The notes beneath the pieces were generated by a model. It worked only from the letters and a program-made list of their open reading frames with translations, did not search any database and was not told the DNA's origin. DNA of 25,682 nucleotides from Clostridia bacterium (lineage in GTDB: Bacteria > UBA6262 > WVXT01 > JAUXBS01), in assembly GCA_030618495.1 (NCBI GenBank), contig JAUXDE010000010.1:1-25682 (forward strand). The letters are read 5' to 3'. The position numbers and the translations under genes were made by a program. This document shows, piece by piece, positions 1 through 8,293 of this stretch. The number at the start of each line of letters is the position of its first letter. Position 1 is the stretch's first letter.

Positions 1-729
1 AATGGTATAGTGCTGAGCGCCCGCTCCTACGAAGCCGCCATCCACTACTGTTAAACTAACCTCGCCAAGACCGCTGGTTGCCTCATTCAATCCCACCGTT
101 CCCGTTGCATCACAATCACTCTCATAGTCAAGTACAACGGTAAAATTACTGAAGAGGGCATTGTCCATCTCCCATACCATTGTGGAAGTACCGCCACTTG
201 GATAAGCAAGCGTGGAAACAGTGCTGGAAACCATGTCATATGTAATGTCCACAAAAGTTCCCGCGCAGCTTCCATCAGTTGCGGTATATGTCAGAGTCCC
301 GTCTGCCGTTGGCGTGGATGCCGGAGCTGACCAGTCAAGCTGAATGGTACTGGATGAGGTGCCTTCACTTGATGCCATTTTTATACTAAAGGTATCAATG
401 CCGGATAAATCTGGCAGGCCGCTGACAACCTGCGGTTTATCACTCGAATTAAGGCATTTAAGCGATATAGGCGTGCCATTTACAAACGGAGTACATCCGT
501 ACCAGCCGCTGTCCTCATCCGTAAAAGTAATTTCAGCGACATTACCCTCATCTATAGTGTAAATAAGAGCCCTGGAAATATAAGTCAGACTAAGCGTTGT
601 TTCAGCAGCAGAACTTGTTAAAGTACCGATGACCAAGTAGAACGCCTCGCATCCTTCCATGGACACGCACCCTCCAAGCAGCATCAACGAAAGGACTACC
701 ACCTGAAGTTTTGTTTTTGTTTTTTTCAT
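1..729 (-). CDS. Putative secreted lipoprotein, C-terminus cut off by window edge
   Basis: I do not recognise this family. Reading from the ATG at 729, the frame stays open for 243 codons to the window edge, so the C-terminus is missing. The N-terminus is a lipoprotein signal peptide: a Lys-rich n-region (MKKTKTK), a hydrophobic stretch, and a lipobox LGGC with Cys21 as the likely lipidated residue. The mature part is rich in Ser, Thr, Gly and Asp and in alternating beta-type stretches, with a few further cysteines (for example in WYGC, LKC, GSC, SDC) that could form disulfides. It looks like an extracytoplasmic beta-sandwich protein anchored to a membrane. A strong Shine-Dalgarno (AAGGAGG at 737-743, 7 nt spacing) decides the start. 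It has its own promoter and is probably not part of the upstream operon. Function unknown. Confidence 0.8.
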   Translation of the reverse strand, partial: MKKTKTKLQVVVLSLMLLGGCVSMEGCEAFYLVIGTLTSSAAETTLSLTYISRALIYTIDEGNVAEITFTDEDSGWYGCTPFVNGTPISLKCLNSSDKPQVVSGLPDLSGIDTFSIKMASSEGTSSSTIQLDWSAPASTPTADGTLTYTATDGSCAGTFVDITYDMVSSTVSTLAYPSGGTSTMVWEMDNALFSNFTVVLDYESDCDATGTVGLNEATSGLGEVSLTVVDGGFVGAGAQHYTI

Positions 730-776
730 TCTTTCCCCTCCTTAACGAAAATTTTACTCATTTAAGCTACAATAAT

Positions 777-805
777 ATTATAACCACATTACACATAGTT
801 GTCAA
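777..805 (-). promoter_or_regulatory. Consensus sigma70-type promoter for the lipoprotein gene
   Basis: On the minus strand a perfect -35 TTGACA (800-805) is followed after exactly 17 bp by a perfect -10 TATAAT (777-782). Transcription would start near 770, giving a leader of about 40 nt that contains the strong ribosome binding site at 737-743. Both hexamers match consensus at optimal spacing, so this is expected to be a strong constitutive promoter. It separates the lipoprotein gene from the rng end of the operon. Confidence 0.88.
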
Positions 806-827
806 GTTAGAAAATTGTAAGATAATT

Positions 828-848
828 AATAGGTGTCTGTCCCTATTT
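828..848 (-). repeat. REP-like motif and small hairpin at the rng stop codon
   Basis: The plus strand reads GGTGTCTGTCCCTATTT (832-848). Arms AATAGG (828-833) and CCTATT (842-847) form a 6-bp stem with an 8-nt loop. The rng stop codon TAG (843-845) and its last Lys codon lie inside the motif. From memory, GGGACAGACACC-type sequences recur in many environmental genomes near REP-associated tyrosine transposases; that link is recalled, not tested here. The hairpin could act as a weak terminator or 3'-end stabiliser, but no clear U-tract follows it. Confidence 0.45.
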
Positions 849-2240
849 AATTTCAAATTCTTCGTGGTGGAGTTTATAATCGGGCCTGACTCTGATTTTC
901 TTCTTTATTACTCTAGAAAGGCTACTAACGTTTTTCTCATCAAAAAGCGCCGCAACCCTGGGGTGCATAAATATGTCCATCTGTTTGTTTCTCATCTTCG
1001 AGGCGGATTTTATAATGTCCTTCTTTATCTTGATGTACATCGTCGTTCCGCTGAAAACCACTCCGCTGCCCTCGCAATACGGGCACGGCTGGCATAGGAT
1101 GTTATATATACTTTCCCTCTTCCTCTGCCTCGTCATTTCAAGAAGTCCCATACGCGTAATGGGAAGAATATCTATTTTTGCCTTATCGTTCTTCACTTCC
1201 CTCTGCAGGAGTTCCAGCAGTCTTTGATTATGTTTTTTGTACTTCATGTCTATAAAATCAACAATGATGATACCCCCGACATTTCTCAATCTTAACTGGT
1301 AGGCTAACTCCTTTGCCGCCTGGCAGTTGGCAAGGAACGCTGATTCCTCCCTGTCCTTGCCTGAAGTATATTTTCCCGTGTTGACATCTATGGATGTCAG
1401 AGCCTCAGTCTGCTGCATGACAATCGAGCCACCGCAGGGAAGCAATATTTTCTGCTGTTTCATTTTTTTTATCTGCTCTTCGATGCCGTGGGTTTCAAAA
1501 AGCGAAGTGTTCTTTTTATGAAAGATAACCTTTTTTCTTAACTCCGGGGCAACCATTTTTACATACCCGTATATATCCCTGAATTCCTTTTTTGAATTGA
1601 TAGCAAGTGAATTTGTCTCACCGGTAAAAAGTTCCCTGACAACGTAAAAAACGATGCCGAAAGCCCTGTGCACCAGCTTTGGCGGTTTTGCGTGTTTCTC
1701 CTTTTCTATGAGTTTCCATAGTTTTATCAGGTATTTTGAATCACGGATGATTTCCCTGTCCCTGTGCCCCTCTGCCTCGGTACGGACTATAAAACCGCCT
1801 TCCTTTGGTTTCAGCGATTTGATTATTTCCTTTAACCTGAACCGTTCCTTCTCATCGACTATCTGTTTTGACACGCCCGTCCTGATACTGCCGGGAGTGT
1901 AGACTAGGTACCTTCCTGGCAAGGTTATCTCCGCCGTTGCGCTGGCGGCCTTCTTGCCTATTGCCTCCTTGACTATCTGAATAAGCACCTTGTCGCCTTT
2001 TTTAATCTTATTATCTTCAAGGGAAAGAAAAGCGTCCCTCCCTTCCCCGACATCAAGAAACGCCGATTGTATGCCCTTGACAACGCTGACGACCTTTGCA
2101 AGGTAAACGTTGCCTACGATATCCTTTTCATTATTCCTCTCGATAAAGAGCTCCACGAGCTTGCCGTCATCAACAAGGGCAATCCTTACTTCATCTTCAT
2201 GCACGTCAATTAATATTTCTCTTTTCATGTTTTTTCCCAT
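843..2240 (-). CDS. rng: Ribonuclease E/G family endoribonuclease (RNase G-like)
   Basis: Single-strand-specific endoribonuclease that processes rRNA and starts mRNA decay in the cytoplasm. At 465 aa it has the short RNase G layout without the long RNase E scaffold tail. An S1-type domain lies at about 38-125 (GNVYLAKVVSVVKGIQSAFL). The metal-binding catalytic Asp residues are D285 (SIDVNTGKYTSG) and D328 (IVDFIDMK). A Zn-link CPYC (C386, C389) followed by GSG should hold the dimer together. The start could be the first ATG or the one four codons later (2228), which follows a GGGA stretch. It lies 33 bp behind the DUF2344 gene. In several anaerobic lineages this trio is followed by rplU-rpmA; here a lipoprotein gene follows instead. 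Confidence 0.95.
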   Translation of the reverse strand: MGKNMKREILIDVHEDEVRIALVDDGKLVELFIERNNEKDIVGNVYLAKVVSVVKGIQSAFLDVGEGRDAFLSLEDNKIKKGDKVLIQIVKEAIGKKAASATAEITLPGRYLVYTPGSIRTGVSKQIVDEKERFRLKEIIKSLKPKEGGFIVRTEAEGHRDREIIRDSKYLIKLWKLIEKEKHAKPPKLVHRAFGIVFYVVRELFTGETNSLAINSKKEFRDIYGYVKMVAPELRKKVIFHKKNTSLFETHGIEEQIKKMKQQKILLPCGGSIVMQQTEALTSIDVNTGKYTSGKDREESAFLANCQAAKELAYQLRLRNVGGIIIVDFIDMKYKKHNQRLLELLQREVKNDKAKIDILPITRMGLLEMTRQRKRESIYNILCQPCPYCEGSGVVFSGTTMYIKIKKDIIKSASKMRNKQMDIFMHPRVAALFDEKNVSSLSRVIKKKIRVRPDYKLHHEEFEIK

Positions 2241-2273
2241 CTAATCATTATTTAATATGAGGACCTGAAGACA

Positions 2274-2873
2274 TTATAACTTAAAAAAGAACTTTTTGCG
2301 AGTAAATTCAATTTTTTTTACTTCATCCTCATCAATGTCAAGCAAGTTTCTCGCTATCTCCCTTGAAGACATTTTTTTACCTCCGCCCATTCCTATCACA
2401 AAATCACAGCCGGAGTCCCCGCTAATATCCATGCTTAAAACACTACTTGCTTCAAGCAGTTTCTTTTTCCTTTCGTTCAATAAACCCTTGTCCACGTTGA
2501 AACCCTCAAAACTGAACCGGTACCCGGCGGCTTCAATTGCATTGTTCAGGGATTTACTCTTAACGGCAATTTCCTCCACGCTCTTTATAATCATTCCTTC
2601 CGGCAGTTCTTTCTGTAACGATCCTTTTAGTTTGTCAACTGCCACCGTTTCATTCAGGAACAGTTCCATGAACTCCACATCGCTTGAAAAACCGAGAGAC
2701 AGCGGCGGTGAAAACGACGCCTTGATACGCGGGTTGAATCCTTCGGTATAACATAACGGCAACCCTGCCCTTCTGGCGGCAGTGAAAATCGTATCCATCG
2801 TATCAAGGTGTCCGATAAAACGGATTAACCCGTACTTACCATAAGTAATCTTAACCTTCTGTATTGCTTCCAT
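2274..2873 (-). CDS. Radical SAM-linked protein, DUF2344 (TIGR03936 type)
   Basis: A 199-aa protein that in many bacteria is encoded next to, or fused to, the radical SAM protein of the TIGR03960 type, as here. The N-terminal half carries the recognisable family features: KYGLIRFIGHLDTMDTIFTA at about 13-32, then ARRAGLPLCYTEGFNPR and SFSPPLSLGFSSD. Its activity is unknown; position beside RNase G suggests an RNA-directed role, which is only inference. The start codon lies inside the end of the radical SAM gene (23-nt overlap), pointing to translational coupling. Length fits the family (about 200 aa). Confidence 0.9.
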   Translation of the reverse strand: MEAIQKVKITYGKYGLIRFIGHLDTMDTIFTAARRAGLPLCYTEGFNPRIKASFSPPLSLGFSSDVEFMELFLNETVAVDKLKGSLQKELPEGMIIKSVEEIAVKSKSLNNAIEAAGYRFSFEGFNVDKGLLNERKKKLLEASSVLSMDISGDSGCDFVIGMGGGKKMSSREIARNLLDIDEDEVKKIEFTRKKFFFKL

Positions 2874-4584
2874 TTATCTTCCTGTACTCCTTTAGGAAAG
2901 TAGCTTTGCTGATACCGCAATCAATATGCTCCCACGGTAATATTTCCCCCGCGTCCCTGATTCTGGCAGCGTAGAATTCCATGGAAATATTCTGCGCGGA
3001 AAAAGCCTTTTTCCACAGGTCAAACCTGAAATGCTCTCTCCACTGGTCAAACCTGCAGCCCTGCCTCCATGCCTCTTCAATGACTCTTCCTAACCGCCTG
3101 TCACCCCTGGCAAAAACAGCTTCAAGTAATGATGATTCAACGTTGTGAACTTTTACCTTTCCCCTTAAATTACGTGAAAGGAATCCCGCCTTTTTCTTAA
3201 GGCTTCCAATATTTTCCTGCCCCACCCACTGAAACGGAGTATGCGGTTTCGGCACAAAATGAGAAATGGTTATATTAAGATTCAGCCTGTTGTTAATTCT
3301 TTTTATTTTATTAACCACATCGACAATAGTTTGCACATCCTCGTCTTGCTCTGTCGGAAGCCCTATCATGAAGTACAGTTTTATTAATTTCCAGCCTTCC
3401 TTGCAGGCATCGGATATCGCTGAAAGCATCCTGTCTTCATCTATTGATTTATTAAGTACCCCCCTCAATCTTACGCTCCCCGATTCAAGGGCAAACGTCA
3501 GTCCGGTTTTCCTGGTCTGCCTGATCCGGTTAACCAGTTCCAGCGAAAACCTGTCAGGCCTGAGTGAAGACAGGGATACCGATATTCTTTTATCCCTGTA
3601 CTTCTGTATGAGTTCGGAAACAAGCCACTCAATATGCGGATAATCAACGGATGAAAGCGATGAAAGGGATATCTCATCAAACCCGGTATTCTTCAACCCC
3701 TTTTCCGCGGCGTCAATCAGCTCCTTCTTATCCTTCAATCTCAATGGATAATAATATGTTCTTGCCTGGCAGAACGCGCAGTTATTGGAACAGCCCCTCT
3801 GTATCTCCAGCGTTAACCGGTTATGAACAGTGTTTATCAGCGGTACCAGCGGTTTAGCCTGATAATTATTTTTGCTGATATCAACCGTAGCTTTACTCAC
3901 AGCATCAGGAATGTCTTTCGTTACGGGCTTGATATCCCTGATTGCGCCATTGGCGTTATATCGGGCGGAATACAGTGATGGAACATATACCCCGTCAATT
4001 CCCGCAAGCTTCATCAATAACTTATCCCTGCCAATACTTCTGCTCCTCCTGTATGTTTCTATTATATTGACTATCGCTTCTTCACCGTCGCCCACAACGA
4101 ATAAATCAATAAAATCCGCCATTGGTTCGGGATTACAACTACATGGCCCTCCGGCGATTATGAGAGGATGTTTTTCATCTCTGTCTGAAACATGGACCGG
4201 GATATTTCCGATATCAAGTATATTTAGAATATTTGTAAAGGACAATTCATATTGAAGAGTAAAACCTATGATATCAAAATCTTCAATCGGGTGTTTTGAT
4301 TCCAGCGAGAAGAGCGGTACTTTTTCTCTGCGGAGTATCTTTTCCAGGTCCAGCCCGGGAGCGTACACCCGCTCTGCCAGGCTGTCATTTCTCTCATTTA
4401 CTATGTTATAAAGAATTTCCAATCCCTGGTTTGACATGCCCAGCTCATACAGGTCCGGGTAGGAAAGAAGAATTTTCACGTCCGTCTTTTCCCATTCCTT
4501 ATGAACGGAATTAATTTCAATACCCAGGTACCTTCCGGGCTTTTCAACCATGGATAGGATATTCGTTAATTTTTTTTCATTCAT
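2851..4584 (-). CDS. B12-binding-like radical SAM protein (TIGR03960 family)
   Basis: A 577-aa radical SAM enzyme of unassigned reaction. The N-terminal part (about 35-180) resembles the B12-binding-type fold found before many radical SAM cores (LSYPDLYELGMSNQGLEILY; IIAGGPCSCNPEPMADFID; VVGDGEEA). The radical SAM core follows, with the 4Fe-4S cluster motif CSNNCAFC (C265, C269, C272). It also carries a long C-terminal region typical of this family. The partner DUF2344 protein follows with a 23-nt overlap and rng comes next, so a role in RNA or ribosome modification is plausible but unproven. It lies 36 bp behind rodA. The start is ATG followed by a run of eight A. Confidence 0.93.
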   Translation of the reverse strand: MNEKKLTNILSMVEKPGRYLGIEINSVHKEWEKTDVKILLSYPDLYELGMSNQGLEILYNIVNERNDSLAERVYAPGLDLEKILRREKVPLFSLESKHPIEDFDIIGFTLQYELSFTNILNILDIGNIPVHVSDRDEKHPLIIAGGPCSCNPEPMADFIDLFVVGDGEEAIVNIIETYRRSRSIGRDKLLMKLAGIDGVYVPSLYSARYNANGAIRDIKPVTKDIPDAVSKATVDISKNNYQAKPLVPLINTVHNRLTLEIQRGCSNNCAFCQARTYYYPLRLKDKKELIDAAEKGLKNTGFDEISLSSLSSVDYPHIEWLVSELIQKYRDKRISVSLSSLRPDRFSLELVNRIRQTRKTGLTFALESGSVRLRGVLNKSIDEDRMLSAISDACKEGWKLIKLYFMIGLPTEQDEDVQTIVDVVNKIKRINNRLNLNITISHFVPKPHTPFQWVGQENIGSLKKKAGFLSRNLRGKVKVHNVESSLLEAVFARGDRRLGRVIEEAWRQGCRFDQWREHFRFDLWKKAFSAQNISMEFYAARIRDAGEILPWEHIDCGISKATFLKEYRKINGSNTEG

Positions 4585-4620
4585 TTGTTTCTTCTATGGG
4601 TAACGACAAAATTCCTTAAA

Positions 4621-5985
4621 TTAATGCGTGAACCTGCGGCCGTAAATACTTAGTAGTATACCGACTGCCGCCATTGAACTGAGAAGAGAAGACCCCCCGT
4701 AACTTATAAAAGGCAGGGACACCCCCATAACAGGCATCATTCCCATGGTCATCCCGAGATTTATAACAATTTCCACAAAAAGCAACCAGACTATCCCGCC
4801 CGCAAGCAAACTGCCGAAGCGGTCTCTTGCCGTAACGGCAATCCTGATACCTCTCAACAAAATGATAAGGAATAGTACGCTTAAAACAATCGCGCCCATA
4901 AATCCAAATTCTTCGGTAATCACTGAAAAAATGAAATCCGCATGCTGTACCGGCAAGAATCCCAGTTGTCCCTGCGTCCCCTGCAGGAAACCTTTTCCAA
5001 GGAATCCTCCTGAACCTATCGCAACCTGCGACTGAATAATATGATACCCCGTTCCAAAAGGGTCAATGTTCGGATTAATAAAAGCTATGAGACGCTGTTT
5101 TTGATACTGTTTTAGAAACAGCTGAAGCGGATAGGAGGCAAGCATGCCTGACAAAAATACTGCTGATGTTACAATAAAATATTTTATTGAAATATTGAAT
5201 TTCAATTTCACAAGAAAATAATACACTAAATAGAAAATCATTATAATTACAGCCATCATTACCAGCGCATACGGGAAATAACCCAGCACTTTAGCAAAAA
5301 ACTCTGTTATCATTCCATGCTGTATCTGTTTTTGACCCGCGTATGTCAGAAACAGGGGGATCCCGAGAGCCATGCCTGAGAAACCCAGAAAAGCTATTAT
5401 ATGACTAATCCCGACATTGCCAAGATAAAGAATCCCCATGAGTACCGGGAAGAACATAAGCGCTGAACCCATATCGGGCTGTAAAAGAATCAAAGCCATC
5501 GGTATCAACGTTAAGAAAAACGGAGCCGCTAAACTGCCGAATCCCTTCAAATCCCTTCTCAACAACAGCCTGTCAATATACCTGCTGAGCATGATAACAA
5601 GAGCAATTTTTGTAAACTCCGACGGCTGCAGGGTAAAATCCCCGATTGAAAACCAGCTCCTGGCCCCATTAACGTACTTGCCCATAAACAAAACCAGGAC
5701 AAGAAGCAAAATGGATGCCATATATACCAGCCAGGCATATTCTTCCAGCAAATGGTAGTCCATTCCCATTAAAAATATTAAGACCAGAAAACCCGCCAGC
5801 GCAAATGAAACCTGCCTGGCGTAATAAGCGGTATTTACTTCATATGTAGATTTATATGCCGCGCTGAATATCATCAGGCAGCTAAAGGCAATAAGCAGCG
5901 CCATTGCGCCGACAAGCCAAAAGTCTATTCTCCTGGATAGCGCCGTAAAAATACCTGCCCTTATATATTCGTTTTTTCTTTTCAT
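4621..5985 (-). CDS. rodA: Rod shape-determining SEDS glycosyltransferase RodA
   Basis: Membrane peptidoglycan polymerase that works with PBP2 in the elongation (Rod) complex, extending glycan strands from lipid II. SEDS signatures are present: LQPSEFTKIALV with E123, and the end block AIGSGGFLGKGF...QHADFIFSVITEE with the catalytic-type Asp D350. Many hydrophobic segments run through the protein. At 454 aa it is longer than typical RodA (about 370-420 aa). Two extra hydrophobic stretches lie at about 238-290, just before QRLIAFINPNIDPFGTGYH. The start ATG shares one base with the mrdA stop (TAATG), so the two are translationally coupled, matching the partnership of their products. Confidence 0.97.
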   Translation of the reverse strand: MKRKNEYIRAGIFTALSRRIDFWLVGAMALLIAFSCLMIFSAAYKSTYEVNTAYYARQVSFALAGFLVLIFLMGMDYHLLEEYAWLVYMASILLLVLVLFMGKYVNGARSWFSIGDFTLQPSEFTKIALVIMLSRYIDRLLLRRDLKGFGSLAAPFFLTLIPMALILLQPDMGSALMFFPVLMGILYLGNVGISHIIAFLGFSGMALGIPLFLTYAGQKQIQHGMITEFFAKVLGYFPYALVMMAVIIMIFYLVYYFLVKLKFNISIKYFIVTSAVFLSGMLASYPLQLFLKQYQKQRLIAFINPNIDPFGTGYHIIQSQVAIGSGGFLGKGFLQGTQGQLGFLPVQHADFIFSVITEEFGFMGAIVLSVLFLIILLRGIRIAVTARDRFGSLLAGGIVWLLFVEIVINLGMTMGMMPVMGVSLPFISYGGSSLLSSMAAVGILLSIYGRRFTH

Positions 5986-7781
5986 TAGTCTTCTATTTCA
6001 AAAATTTCCACTATTTCTTCTTCTTTTAAATTAAACATATTCTCAAGAATCTTCCGCGCAAGGGGCACGGCGGCACTTGACCCATGACCGCCATGCTCAA
6101 CGTACACCGACATGGCCACCTGCGGGTCTTCAACCGGAGCATAACATATAAACCACGCATGATCATCACCATGCGGGTTCTGTGTTGTTCCTGTTTTACC
6201 GGCAACGGCAAGATTCCTGAAATTCACTCCACGACATGTGCCGGAGGTTACCGCCTCCCTCATCCCACGCTGTATTATGTCCCACGTTTGTTGTTTAAGC
6301 TTCACTCTTTTTTTCACTTTCGGCCTGAAAGTCCTGATTATATTCCCTTCCGTATCAATGATTCGCCTGACTGTAAACGGTTCATATAAAACGCCCCTGC
6401 CGGCGACAAAACTTGCAAGATTCGCCATCTGGATGGGAGTAACCAGCACATACCCCTGCCCTATGCTCATGTTCACCGTATCACCCGGATACCAGCATTC
6501 TCCTGTTTTTTCCCGTTTCCATCTGGCGCTGGGAATCAAACCTCTTTCTTCCGAAGGCATGCAGAAACCACTCAGGGCAGATAACCCGAATAAAGCAGCA
6601 TATTCAGAGATACTATCGACTCCTGTTTTCAACCCGGCCTGGTAAAAGTAAACATCGCAGGAATGCGCTATGGCATCTATGATTTCCATCCTGCCATGCC
6701 CACCTTCCTTCCAGCATTTAAACTCCCTGCTTCTCCTGCCCCTGCCGAGAAGAAAAGAACCGTGGCAGTTATAAGTCGTTTCTAAATCAACAGCCCCCTC
6801 CTCCAGCGCTGAAATTGCGGTTATAATTTTAAACACCGACCCCGGGGATTGCTGGCTCTGAATAACCCTGTTAAACATTGGAAGTTCGGGATCATTAAAT
6901 AATTTCCTGTACTGCAGGGGGCTGGTATTTTCAATAAATATATTGGGGTCAAAATCAGGCTTGCTTACCATTGCAAGTACTTCGCCGTTTTTAGGGTTGA
7001 GGACGCAAATCGCGCCTTTTTTGCCTCTTAGAACAGCTTCACACGTATCCTGGATATTCTTGTCTACGGTTAAAATCAGGTGATCCCCCATCCATGAATC
7101 CTGATGGCTTAACATACGGAGCGGCTTGCCGTTTACGTCAACTTCTATTTGTTCGTTCCCATCCCTGCCGCGCAGGAACCGGTCGTAAATCTTCTCCAGT
7201 CCTGTCTTACCGATTATATCTCTCTTTTTATATCCAACATGAACCGGATCTTCAAGTTCCCTCTTGCTTATCTGGCCAAGATAACCTATCAAATGCGCAG
7301 CAAATGCGCCGTATGGATAATGCCGTTTTGGCCGAACCTGTATCCTCATCCCGGGAAAGTTATGCTTCTGCTCGCTTAAATAGAATATCTTCTCCGGTTC
7401 CACGTCTTCCGCAAGGCACACGTTGCCGGTCATACCGGGCTTATAATCGTTAACGGATTCAAGAACACCGTTCAGCCTGACAATGGTTTTTTCCAGGATT
7501 TCTCTTTTTAAGTTGATAGGTGATAACAGAACAGAGAAACTTAACCTATTATCCACCAGCACTTTTCCCTTACGGTCATAGATTATGCCTCTCGGGGCGG
7601 GCAAAGTAAATATTTGTATCCTGTTATCTTCGGATATTTTTTGAAAATAACTTCCCTTAATAATACTTATAAAAAAAAGCCTCAGGATCAGGATTACAAA
7701 AACCGCTATAGTAAAATACTGCAGGTGTTGTAAGTTATTATGTAATCTTTTTTCCTGAAAACTTTCCGTATTCTGCCACAT
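5985..7781 (-). CDS. mrdA: Penicillin-binding protein 2, elongation transpeptidase
   Basis: Class B PBP that cross-links peptidoglycan in the lateral wall, anchored by one N-terminal membrane segment (FTIAVFVILILRLFFISII). The PBP dimer domain has RGIIYDRKGKVL. The transpeptidase motifs are complete in the 598-aa form: SxxK as SVFK (active Ser about 315), SxD as SCD (about 374-376) and KTG (about 529-531). I chose the ATG at 7781; an in-frame TTG at 7808 would overlap mreD further. The start lies 44 nt inside mreD, and the stop overlaps rodA by one base, so mreD-mrdA-rodA are tightly coupled. Confidence 0.96.
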   Translation of the reverse strand: MWQNTESFQEKRLHNNLQHLQYFTIAVFVILILRLFFISIIKGSYFQKISEDNRIQIFTLPAPRGIIYDRKGKVLVDNRLSFSVLLSPINLKREILEKTIVRLNGVLESVNDYKPGMTGNVCLAEDVEPEKIFYLSEQKHNFPGMRIQVRPKRHYPYGAFAAHLIGYLGQISKRELEDPVHVGYKKRDIIGKTGLEKIYDRFLRGRDGNEQIEVDVNGKPLRMLSHQDSWMGDHLILTVDKNIQDTCEAVLRGKKGAICVLNPKNGEVLAMVSKPDFDPNIFIENTSPLQYRKLFNDPELPMFNRVIQSQQSPGSVFKIITAISALEEGAVDLETTYNCHGSFLLGRGRRSREFKCWKEGGHGRMEIIDAIAHSCDVYFYQAGLKTGVDSISEYAALFGLSALSGFCMPSEERGLIPSARWKREKTGECWYPGDTVNMSIGQGYVLVTPIQMANLASFVAGRGVLYEPFTVRRIIDTEGNIIRTFRPKVKKRVKLKQQTWDIIQRGMREAVTSGTCRGVNFRNLAVAGKTGTTQNPHGDDHAWFICYAPVEDPQVAMSVYVEHGGHGSSAAVPLARKILENMFNLKEEEIVEIFEIED

Positions 7782-8253
7782 TTTTCTTTTCCCAAAACTT
7801 AAATACAATAAAAATTGCCGGAGCGATTATCCCGTTATACGAGGCGAAAACCAATGAATGAAAGAAAGGTCTCGCATAATAAACCCGGCCGAATATAAAC
7901 TGCAAAAAAAGTATACTCCAATAATACAAAAAACAGAACAGAAAAACTATCCCTGCCTGGGCAACGATATTATCTTCATATATCTTTTTTTGAAACAACC
8001 CGACAATAAAACCTATTAAAGTCTTTACCAGGGCATTGGCTCCGAACGGACCGATAAGAAAAGCGTCCCGCAAGAGTCCAGAAAAAAATCCAAAATTCAT
8101 GCCCGTAACACTTCCATGCTTCAGAGCAAAATAAATTGTCCCCAGCAGAAATAAATCCGGACAAACATTATAAATCTTAAGCTCCTTACATACCACTACT
8201 TGAAATATCAGGAATATTATTGCCGTTGCGGGATAAAATAATATTTTTCCCAT
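7738..8253 (-). CDS. mreD: Rod shape-determining membrane protein MreD
   Basis: A 171-aa polytopic inner-membrane protein of the Rod complex, linking MreC, PBP2 and RodA to MreB filaments. It is mostly hydrophobic with about five membrane segments. It carries the family hallmark region around PDLFLLGTIYFAL and GFFSGLLRDAFLIGPFGANAL. Sequence conservation in MreD is low; the call rests on these blocks and on its place between mreC and mrdA. Its 3' end overlaps the start of mrdA by 44 nt. It lies 40 bp behind mreC. Confidence 0.93.
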   Translation of the reverse strand: MGKILFYPATAIIFLIFQVVVCKELKIYNVCPDLFLLGTIYFALKHGSVTGMNFGFFSGLLRDAFLIGPFGANALVKTLIGFIVGLFQKKIYEDNIVAQAGIVFLFCFLYYWSILFLQFIFGRVYYARPFFHSLVFASYNGIIAPAIFIVFKFWEKKNVAEYGKFSGKKIT

Positions 8254-8293
8254 TAATTCATTATCCTCACTTTGAAGTTCTCGGATTCTGTGT

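Noticed and set aside
711-1097. 128-codon plus-strand open frame
   Set aside because: It runs antisense across the lipoprotein promoter and the rng 3' end, which are well supported, and has no recognisable domain.
2273-2278. TATAAT (minus strand) before rng as an internal promoter
   Set aside because: No acceptable -35 hexamer lies at normal spacing, and the gap is otherwise ordinary.
7782-7808. TTG start for mrdA at 7808
   Set aside because: The ATG at 7781 gives a complete PBP2 with its membrane anchor and a shorter overlap with mreD.
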